From Blastococcus sp. TF02-8 (GTDB lineage Bacteria; Actinomycetota; Actinomycetes; Mycobacteriales; Geodermatophilaceae), in the NCBI RefSeq assembly GCF_003319175.1, contig NZ_QOHK01000003.1:186001-250000 (forward strand): a stretch of DNA of 64,000 nt, written 5' to 3'. Shown here in pieces: positions 57,955 to 64,000 of this stretch; the first letter of the stretch is position 1, and each line of letters starts with the position of its first letter. Both the position numbers and the translations under genes were made by a program. The notes below the pieces were generated by a model. It was not told the origin of the DNA. It did not search any database and saw nothing but the letters and a program-made list of their open reading frames with translations.

Positions 57955-59187
57955 TCAGACCGCGGTGGCGGAGACGACGACGTTGTCGCGGTAGCTGCCC
58001 CGGCCCCGGTCGAACGGTCCGCCGCAGGTGATCAGCCGCAGCTCGGCGGCGCTCGCCGGCCCGTAGACCCGGCCGGTCGGGAACGCGTCCTTGGCGTACC
58101 GGTCGACGGCGGTGACGCGGAAGCGGAGCTGCGTGCCGTCGGCCCGCGCCACGTCGATCTCCGCGCCGAGCGGGATCGTGTGCAGCCGGTGGAGTGCGCC
58201 GGGCCGCCCCGCCCAGTCGACGTGCCCGGTCAGCACGGCCGGTCCGGTGTCGCCCGGCAGCGGACCGCCGGAGAACCAGCCGACGGCCGACGGGTCCGCC
58301 GGCGGCAGCAGGGTTCCTCCGGCGTCGAGCCCGACGACGGTGAGCGGTGCGTCGATGCCGACCGACGGCGCGGTCAGCCGCAGCGGGGCGGAACGCTGCG
58401 TGGCCGCGGTCGAGGAGGCGGCGCCGGTGAGCGAGGCGAGGAGGAGGCGGAGCGCCGTTCCGGGGAGCCGGGGGATGCCGCCGGCCGCCACCCCGCCGCG
58501 CGGGAGCTCGGCCGGGCCGGCGGCGTCCACCACCGCGCGCAGCGTCGTCCCGCCGCCCGGGGCGTCGAGCACCAGGAGGGTCAGCACCGCGCCCGCCCGG
58601 AGGTCCAGCGGCTGCGCGGTCGCCGAGCCGGTCACGGTGGCCCGGTGCCGGCCGCCGGGCACGGTGAGGGCGGCGCCCGCGTCGCCGAGGGCGAGGTCGC
58701 TCGCCAGCGTCGGACCTCCGTCCAGGGCGACCTCGACGCCCGGTCGGCCGGACGAGGCGTCCAGGACCCGGACGCGCGCCGAGCCGGACGGGGGAGCGGT
58801 GAGGTCGTCGTCGAGGACCTCCAGTCCCAGGTCGGCGAACGCGCCGGCGAGGACGACGGTGCGCGCCTGCCCGGGCTCCAGGTCCACGCGGATCGAGAGC
58901 ACCGGCGCGGTCGCGGCGCCGGCTCCCCGGACGCTGACCGCGTACGCGCCGGACACCACCTGCCGGTACTCCCCGACAGCGCCGTAGGCCAGGTCCGCAG
59001 CGACCGTCGTCCCGGGGTCGGTCAGCACCTGCCCCGCCGCTGCGGCCCGGGCCATGGAGACGTCGACCGCCGGGGTGTCGGGGGAGAGGTGAGCGATCCG
59101 CAGCAGGGCCGGGCGAGGCTCGTCGGCACGGACCGGGGCGGTCAGAGCGCCGGACACGGCCATCACGAAGGTCAGGAAGCCGAACAC
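57955..59187 (-). CDS. DUF4397-sortase (class F type) fusion
   Basis: 410 aa. An N-terminal signal/anchor (residues 1-20, ends around RADEP) is followed by two DUF4397-type beta domains (about 25-235: LRIAHLSPDTPAVDVSM). The sortase domain occupies about 270-410. Catalytic residues are visible: His near 321 (LTGHVDW), Cys near 387 (LITCGG) and Arg near 398 (GSYRDNVVV). Class F sortases cut sorting signals or act as housekeeping transpeptidases on the wall. GTG start without a good ribosome site; an ATG 8 residues later is an alternative. The DUF4397 part may bind the wall or substrate. Confidence 0.88.
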   Translation of the reverse strand: MFGFLTFVMAVSGALTAPVRADEPRPALLRIAHLSPDTPAVDVSMARAAAAGQVLTDPGTTVAADLAYGAVGEYRQVVSGAYAVSVRGAGAATAPVLSIRVDLEPGQARTVVLAGAFADLGLEVLDDDLTAPPSGSARVRVLDASSGRPGVEVALDGGPTLASDLALGDAGAALTVPGGRHRATVTGSATAQPLDLRAGAVLTLLVLDAPGGGTTLRAVVDAAGPAELPRGGVAAGGIPRLPGTALRLLLASLTGAASSTAATQRSAPLRLTAPSVGIDAPLTVVGLDAGGTLLPPADPSAVGWFSGGPLPGDTGPAVLTGHVDWAGRPGALHRLHTIPLGAEIDVARADGTQLRFRVTAVDRYAKDAFPTGRVYGPASAAELRLITCGGPFDRGRGSYRDNVVVSATAV

Positions 59188-59193
59188 GACAGC

Positions 59194-59246
59194 CGACAGC
59201 CCGCGGGCCGGGCGGACCGGGTGGTCCGAGGGCGCGCGGGCTGTCG
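59194..59246. terminator. Nested hairpin after the coiled-coil gene
   Basis: CGACAGCCCGCG and CGCGGGCTGTCG (12 bp, perfect) enclose an inner hairpin CGGACC-GGGT-GGTCCG. It lies between the stop of the DivIVA-like gene and the sortase start, both on the minus strand, so it likely ends the former. Confidence 0.65.
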
Positions 59247-59264
59247 TCGGGTGGAGCGGGGGGA

Positions 59265-60479
59265 TCAGGAGCGCCCCTGACCCACCGGCTGGTCGATGGC
59301 CTGGGTGGTGTCGGCCTGCGTGGCGGCGGTCGAGCCGGTGGTGGCTCCCTGCCGGGACGGCATGGGCAGCTGACGGGTGCTCGGCTCGCCGGTGCGCGAG
59401 GGCGTGGCGGCCGGGAACGTGGCCGTCACCGGGTCGGTCCGGGTGGGCTGGCGGGCGGCGGCGGCCTCGCCCTCCCCACGGACGACGGCGGGCTGCTGGC
59501 CCGTCTGCGGGCCCGCGACCGGCGCCGGGGACTGTGCGGGCTGGGCCTCGGCCGCGGGCTTCGCCGCCTCGGGCGCGGAGGCCTGCTGCGGTGCCGGGCT
59601 CTGCTGCGGGGCAGGGGCCTGCTGCGCAGCCGGCTCGGTGGCACGGCGGGCGGGTGCGGCCTCCTCGCGCGACGGGGCGGGACGGTCGCTGAGGTCCGGC
59701 AGACCGTCGAGCAGGCGGCGGGCCTGGACCAGGCGGGAGGTGAGCTCGTCGCGGACGTCGCGGATGGCCTCGGCGCGGGCCTCGGCCTCGGCGACGAGCT
59801 GCGCGGCGTGCTGCTCGGCGGCCGAGATCCGCTGACGAGCAGCCTGCGTGGAGACGCGCTCGCGCTCCTCCTCGACCCGGGCGGCCTCGGCGCGGCGGGC
59901 GCGCTGCGCGATGTCGAAGTCCTCCTCGACCTTGGCGCGACGGGCCTGCGACTCGGCGTCGAGCCGGGCCACGCGCTCCTGCGCCTTGGCGACCAGCTCG
60001 TCGGCCCGGATCTGGGCCTTCTGGGCGATCTGCTCGGCGGTCTGGCGGGCCTCGGCGAGCATCCGCTCCACCTCCGCCTGGCCAGCGGCGTGCCGCTCCA
60101 GGAGAGCGCGCTCCTCGGCGGCGGTCTGCTCGCGGACGGCCATGGCCTCGGCCTCGGCGGCGCGGCGGATCTCCGCCGCCTCCTCCTCGGCGAGCTGCAG
60201 CATGTGCTGGATGCGCTCGCTGATGTTCTCGAACGTCGGCGCGGACTGGGTCGCGGCCTTGCGACGCAGCGCCTCGACCTCGCCGTGCAGTGCGGAGAGC
60301 TGGCCGGCCATGTCGGAGGTGCGGGCGACAGCGGCGTCCCGGTCGGCGAGCGCGATGCGGAAGTCCGCCTCGAGCCGCTCGATCGTCTCGGCCACCTGGC
60401 TGCGGTCGTACCCCCGCAGGACGACGTCGAACGAGTGCTGGGCCTCGTGCATCGGGAGATCACGGCGGGGGTCGGTCAT
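59265..60479 (-). CDS. DivIVA-domain coiled-coil protein (FilP/Scy-like position)
   Basis: 404 aa. The N-terminal 60 residues have the DivIVA pattern (HSFDVVLRGYDRSQVAETIERLE). A long coiled coil follows (about 65-270) rich in Ala, Glu and Arg with heptads, then a Pro/Ala/Gln-rich disordered tail. In Streptomyces the polarity and cytoskeleton proteins FilP and Scy lie next to the epimerase gene in a similar neighbourhood. This protein is shorter than Scy and probably a functional relative in polar growth or septum placement. ATG start. The next gene upstream on this strand is ccr's convergent unit. Confidence 0.82.
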   Translation of the reverse strand: MTDPRRDLPMHEAQHSFDVVLRGYDRSQVAETIERLEADFRIALADRDAAVARTSDMAGQLSALHGEVEALRRKAATQSAPTFENISERIQHMLQLAEEEAAEIRRAAEAEAMAVREQTAAEERALLERHAAGQAEVERMLAEARQTAEQIAQKAQIRADELVAKAQERVARLDAESQARRAKVEEDFDIAQRARRAEAARVEEERERVSTQAARQRISAAEQHAAQLVAEAEARAEAIRDVRDELTSRLVQARRLLDGLPDLSDRPAPSREEAAPARRATEPAAQQAPAPQQSPAPQQASAPEAAKPAAEAQPAQSPAPVAGPQTGQQPAVVRGEGEAAAARQPTRTDPVTATFPAATPSRTGEPSTRQLPMPSRQGATTGSTAATQADTTQAIDQPVGQGRS

Positions 60480-60617
60480 GCAGCCATCCTCGCAGAAGGG
60501 GGAGGCCTCGTCACCGTCCCCCGGGTAGTGGAATCACAGCCGTCCCGGACGTCCCTGGTGACACGCGGAACGGGGGTGCCCGGTGGGGCCGGCGCGTCGC
60601 CGGCCCCACCGGGGAGG

Positions 60618-61949
60618 TCACACGCCGCGGAAGCGGTTGATGGCGTCGATGTGCTTCTCGCGCTTCTCGGTGTCCTTGACGCCGAGACCCTCCTCGGGGG
60701 AGAGCGTGAGCACGCCGACCTTGCCCTGGTGGGCGTTCTTGTGGACGTCGAGGGCGGCCTGGCCGACCTCCTCCATCGGGTACACCTTCGACAGGGTGGG
60801 GTGGATCAGGCCCTTGTCGATGAGCCGGTTGGCCTCCCACGCCTCCTTGTAGTTGGCGAAGTGGGAGCTCAGGATGTTCTTCAGGTTCATCCAGAGGTAC
60901 CGGTTGTCGTACTGGTGCAGGTAGCCGGTGGTCGAGGCGCAGGTGACGATCGTGCCGCCCTTCTTGGCGACGTAGACGCTGGCGCCGAAGGTCTCGCGGC
61001 CCGGGTGCTCGAAGACGATGTCGACGTCCTCGCCACCGGTCAGCTCACGGATCTTCTTGCCCAGGCGCTGCCACTCCTTGGGGTCCTGGGTGTTCTCGTC
61101 CTTCCAGAACTTGTACTGCTCCGCGGAGCGGTCGATGATCAGCTCCGCGCCCATCTTGCGGACGATCTCGGCCTTCTCCGGGCTGCTGACGACGCAGACG
61201 GGGATCGCGCCGCCGTTGAGCGCCATCTGGGTGGCGTAGGAGCCCAGGCCGCCCGAGGCGCCCCAGATGAGCACGGTGTCGCCCTGCTTCATGTGGGCGC
61301 CGTTGCGGCTGACCAGCTGCCGGTAGGCGGTGGAGTTCACCAGGCCGGGGGCAGCGGCCTCCTCCCAGGAGAGGTGAGCGGGCTTGGGCATGAGCTGGTT
61401 GCTCTTGACCAGGGCCATCTCGGCGAGGCCGCCGAAGTTGGTCTCGAAGCCCCAGATGCGCTGCTGCGGGTCCATCATCGTGTCGTCGTGGCCGGCCGGG
61501 TCCTCGAGCTCCACCGAGAGGCAGTGCGCGACGACCTCGTCGCCCGGCTTCCACTTGTTCACGCCCGGGCCCACGCGGAGCACGACGCCGGCCAGGTCGG
61601 AGCCCACGATGTGGTACGGGAGGTCGTGGCGCTTGGTGAGCTCGGAGACGCGGCCGTAGCGCTCGAGGAAGCCGAAGGTCGACACCGGCTCGAAGATCGA
61701 CGTCCACACGGTGTTGTAGTTCACCGAGGAGGCCATGACGGCGACGATCGCCTCACCCGGGCCGAGCTCCGGGGTGGCGACCTCCTGCACGTGCAGGGAC
61801 TTGCGGGGGTCCTTGTCCTTGGTGGGGATCCCCTCGAACATGTTCTGCTCGTCCTTGCGCACCACGACGGCGCGGTAGGACTCCGGCACAGCCAGGCCGC
61901 CCAGCGCGTCCAGCTGGTCGGCGAGGATGGCGTCCCTGATCTCGTTCAC
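60618..61949 (-). CDS. ccr: Crotonyl-CoA carboxylase/reductase
   Basis: 443 aa. It reductively carboxylates crotonyl-CoA with CO2 and NADPH to (2S)-ethylmalonyl-CoA. The zinc-free MDR fold has the Rossmann motif GASGGLGSYA. CO2-pocket residues are in ASSVNYNTVW (Asn), WGFETNFGGLAE (Phe-Glu) and the His of EHPGRETFG, matching the enzyme rather than plain reductases. The GTG start follows GGGAG. A palindrome lies 73 bases upstream. The best-known role is in the ethylmalonyl-CoA pathway, with supply of polyketide extender units as another possibility. Confidence 0.95.
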   Translation of the reverse strand: MNEIRDAILADQLDALGGLAVPESYRAVVVRKDEQNMFEGIPTKDKDPRKSLHVQEVATPELGPGEAIVAVMASSVNYNTVWTSIFEPVSTFGFLERYGRVSELTKRHDLPYHIVGSDLAGVVLRVGPGVNKWKPGDEVVAHCLSVELEDPAGHDDTMMDPQQRIWGFETNFGGLAEMALVKSNQLMPKPAHLSWEEAAAPGLVNSTAYRQLVSRNGAHMKQGDTVLIWGASGGLGSYATQMALNGGAIPVCVVSSPEKAEIVRKMGAELIIDRSAEQYKFWKDENTQDPKEWQRLGKKIRELTGGEDVDIVFEHPGRETFGASVYVAKKGGTIVTCASTTGYLHQYDNRYLWMNLKNILSSHFANYKEAWEANRLIDKGLIHPTLSKVYPMEEVGQAALDVHKNAHQGKVGVLTLSPEEGLGVKDTEKREKHIDAINRFRGV

Positions 61950-62021
61950 GCGTACTCCCGGGTCGTCTGCGGCCGTGGTGGCCGGGCTCGGAGGGCGGTG
62001 CTGTCGTGCGGGTGGGCAGAT

Positions 62022-62037
62022 GTTACCGGTGGGTAAC
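62022..62037. promoter_or_regulatory. Perfect operator-like palindrome upstream of ccr
   Basis: GTTACC-GGTG-GGTAAC is perfectly symmetric with 6-bp arms. It lies in the 105 bases between the epimerase stop and the ccr start, both read leftward. Same motif as at 47557 and 55761. Confidence 0.7.
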
Positions 62038-62054
62038 CGCCCGGTTCACTGCGG

Positions 62055-62531
62055 TCAGTGCGCGGGCGACGCGGCCGGCTCGACGAGCTCGACCAGGACG
62101 CCGCCGGCGTCCTTGGGGTGGATGAAGTTCACCCGGCTGTCGGAGGTCCCGCGCTTGGGGACGTCGTAGAGCAGGCGCAGGCCGCGCTCGCGCAGCGTCG
62201 CGCTCACCGCCTCGACGTCCTCGACCCGGAAGGCGAGCTGCTGAAGGCCCGGGCCCGAGCGGCCGATGAACTTCGCGATCGTCGACTCCGGCGTGAGCGG
62301 CGCGAGCAGCTGGATGCGGGTGTCGCCGTTCCCGACCGCGAGCATCGCCTCGCGGACGCCCTGCTCCTCGTTGGTCTCCTCGTGCACGGAGTGCACGCCG
62401 AAGGCCTGGGCGTAGAAGGCGATGGCCTCGTCCAGGTCCGGGACGGCGATGCCCACGTGGTCGATGGTGGTGAACAGCCCCGCGGGCAGGCCCGCGGCGG
62501 CGCTGGCGTGATCGGCGTCGTTGGTGGTCAC
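62055..62531 (-). CDS. mce: Methylmalonyl-CoA/ethylmalonyl-CoA epimerase
   Basis: 158 aa. Vicinal-oxygen-chelate fold, TIDHVGIAVPDLDEAIAFY (metal His) and the C-terminal GVLVELVEP (metal Glu) are present. It interconverts the (2S) and (2R) forms of methylmalonyl-CoA, and the related epimerase of the ethylmalonyl-CoA pathway accepts ethylmalonyl-CoA as well. Upstream of ccr on the same strand, so the two may be transcribed together, although ccr has its own operator-like site. Confidence 0.93.
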   Translation of the reverse strand: MTTNDADHASAAAGLPAGLFTTIDHVGIAVPDLDEAIAFYAQAFGVHSVHEETNEEQGVREAMLAVGNGDTRIQLLAPLTPESTIAKFIGRSGPGLQQLAFRVEDVEAVSATLRERGLRLLYDVPKRGTSDSRVNFIHPKDAGGVLVELVEPAASPAH

Positions 62532-62748
62532 GCGGGCATAGTGCCGTGAAGACGTCTGAGACGACAGCCGGAAGTGGTGCGCTTCACCTCGTCCGCGTGA
62601 ACTCGGCCTGCCGCGGGCCGTCCCACCGTCCTATCCTTCCCCGCAAGGCCCGGCGCCGTGCCTGGTCGTGACCTGCCCGGTCGCGGCCGATCGCGGTGCG
62701 TCCCGACAACGTGGTCGCCACCGGCGGCGGCCCGCCACTGGAGGCAGC

Positions 62749-63939
62749 ATGTCCCGCTCCGTCATCGTCAGCGGCGCCCGTACCCCGATGGGCCGGCTGC
62801 TCGGCTCGCTCAAGGACTTCTCGGCGGCCGACCTGGGCGGCGTCGCCATCAAGGCCGCCCTCGAGCGCGCCGGCATCTCCGGCGACCAGGTCGAGTACGT
62901 GATCATGGGTCAGGTCATCCAGGCCGGTGCCGGCCAGAACCCGGCCCGCCCGGCGGCCGTCAAGGCCGGCATCCCGATGTCGGTGCCCTCGATCACCGTC
63001 AACAAGGTCTGCCTGTCGGGCCTGTCCGCGATCGCCATGGCCGACCAGCTCATCCGCGCCGGCGAGTTCGACATCGTCGTCGCCGGTGGCATGGAGTCGA
63101 TGACCCAGGCCCCGCACCTGCTCGCCAACTCGCGCACCGGCACGAAGTACGGCGACACCAAGCTGATCGACTCGATGGCGCACGACGGCCTCTCCGACAC
63201 CTTCGACCAGGTCGCCATGGGCGTCCTGACCGAGCAGGCGAACAGCCGCTACGACCTGACCCGCGAGGAGCAGGACGAGTTCGCCGCCGCCAGCCACCAG
63301 AAGGCCGCCCGCGCCCACAAGGACGGCGTGTTCGCCGAGTCGATCACCCCGGTGCTCATCCCGCAGCGGAAGGGCGACCCGATCGAGTTCACCGACGACG
63401 AGGGCATCCGCGCCGACACGACCGCGGCGAGCCTGTCCAAGCTCAAGCCGGCCTTCGCCAAGGACGGCACGATTACCGCGGGCACCGCCTCGCAGATCTC
63501 CGACGGCGCCTGCGCGGTCGTGGTCATGAGCGCGGCCAAGGCCGCCGAGCTGGGCATCGAGCCGATCGCCGAGATCGGTGCGCACGGCGTCGTGGCCGGG
63601 CCGGACGCCACGCTGCAGAGCCAGCCGTCGCGGGCGATCCAGAAGGCCTGTGCCCGTGAGGGCATCGACCCCAAGGACCTCGACGTCGTCGAGCTGAACG
63701 AGGCCTTCGCCGCGGTCGGCATCGTGTCGACCCGGGAGCTGGGCATCGACCCGGAGAAGGTGAACCCGAACGGTGGGGCCATCGCCCTGGGTCACCCGGT
63801 CGGCATGAGCGGCGCGCGCGTCGTCCTCGACGTGGCGCTGGAGCTGCGCCGCCGGGGTGCCAAGGTCGGCGCCGCAGCGCTGTGCGGCGGCGGTGGGCAG
63901 GGCGACGCCCTGATCCTGCACGCACCCAGCAAGAACTGA
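62749..63939 (+). CDS. Acetyl-CoA acetyltransferase (thiolase)
   Basis: 396 aa from an ATG with GGAGG 5 bases upstream. It condenses two acetyl-CoA to acetoacetyl-CoA. The nucleophile Cys lies in VNKVCLSGL (about residue 89). The His in GHPVGMSG and the second Cys in LCGGGGQG are intact. AtoB/PhaA-type length. No TACC-N4-GGTA motif was seen ahead of it. TATCCT (62631-62636) is a possible -10 box. Starts the route to crotonyl-CoA used by Ccr. Confidence 0.95.
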   Translation: MSRSVIVSGARTPMGRLLGSLKDFSAADLGGVAIKAALERAGISGDQVEYVIMGQVIQAGAGQNPARPAAVKAGIPMSVPSITVNKVCLSGLSAIAMADQLIRAGEFDIVVAGGMESMTQAPHLLANSRTGTKYGDTKLIDSMAHDGLSDTFDQVAMGVLTEQANSRYDLTREEQDEFAAASHQKAARAHKDGVFAESITPVLIPQRKGDPIEFTDDEGIRADTTAASLSKLKPAFAKDGTITAGTASQISDGACAVVVMSAAKAAELGIEPIAEIGAHGVVAGPDATLQSQPSRAIQKACAREGIDPKDLDVVELNEAFAAVGIVSTRELGIDPEKVNPNGGAIALGHPVGMSGARVVLDVALELRRRGAKVGAAALCGGGGQGDALILHAPSKN

Positions 63940-63949
63940 TCGACTCGGC

Positions 63950-64000
63950 GTGACCGACGGCACCGCCGTCCAGACCGACGCCCCCGCTGCCCCGACCGGG
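63950..64000 (+). CDS. Start of a gene cut by the window edge
   Basis: GTG at 63950 opens a frame MTDGTAVQTDAPAAPTG to the window end. In actinobacteria with this gene order the MeaB/ArgK-like GTPase that protects B12 mutases often comes next, but 17 residues cannot show this. Confidence 0.4.
   Translation, partial: MTDGTAVQTDAPAAPTG

Noticed and set aside
60618..61949. Alcohol dehydrogenase or quinone reductase assignment for the MDR gene
   Set aside because: The CO2-pocket segments (VNYNTVW, GFETNFGG) and length fit crotonyl-CoA carboxylase/reductase, and the pathway neighbours agree.

Overview
The window is high-GC DNA (strong G/C third-position bias, many GTG starts, tightly overlapping genes) from an actinobacterium. 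The gene set (decaprenyl-P GlcNAc transferase, NucS, DUF2550, DUF3105, PASTA kinase, mycobacterial-type MurA, MeaA/Ecm) fits the Frankineae/Geodermatophilaceae neighbourhood (Blastococcus, Geodermatophilus, Modestobacter). That genus-level placement is an inference.

Region 1 (1-18.7 kb) is one end of an integrated conjugative element. It holds a ParB-like protein cut by the window edge, a small hypothetical gene, and an RHS/YD-repeat giant protein with a membrane protein directly behind it (a candidate toxin/immunity cassette). These are followed by two coupled hypothetical genes, an AlpA/excisionase-type HTH, and about 0.95 kb of non-coding DNA with DnaA-box-like repeats and a large dyad. 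Then come a decayed ArdC antirestriction gene, a MobF/TrwC relaxase-helicase, and a tyrosine integrase whose gene ends 35 bp from the 3' end of a tRNA-Arg(CCG). The other end of the element is left of the window.

Region 2 (18.7-36.3 kb) is core chromosome. It carries DUF305 and DUF3105 genes, then a head-to-tail argS-lysA-hom-thrC-thrB run with 4-nt overlaps (aspartate-family amino acids). Next are rho with a long Asn/Arg-rich N-terminus, rpmE, prfA-prmC-Ser/Thr kinase-tsaC, glyA and wecA.

Region 3 (36.3-45.2 kb) is the F-type ATP synthase locus: AtpI-like, a small membrane protein, atpB-E-F-H-A-G-D. A strong terminator and a 62-aa reading frame come next, and only then atpC and DUF2550.

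Region 4 (45.2-64 kb) combines cobalamin adenosyltransferase, murA, and much of the early ethylmalonyl-CoA pathway. The pathway genes are ethylmalonyl-CoA mutase, a tandem-fused 3-hydroxyacyl-CoA dehydrogenase, crotonyl-CoA carboxylase/reductase, the epimerase and acetyl-CoA acetyltransferase. Between them lie an SGNH esterase, a dicarboxylate/amino-acid symporter, a lipoprotein plus GAF-EAL pair, nucS, a DUF4397-sortase fusion and a DivIVA/FilP-like coiled-coil protein. Three of the pathway genes carry the same palindrome (TACC-N4-GGTA core) upstream, so they may form a regulon built around acetyl-CoA assimilation. The adenosyltransferase would supply the B12 coenzyme used by the mutase.
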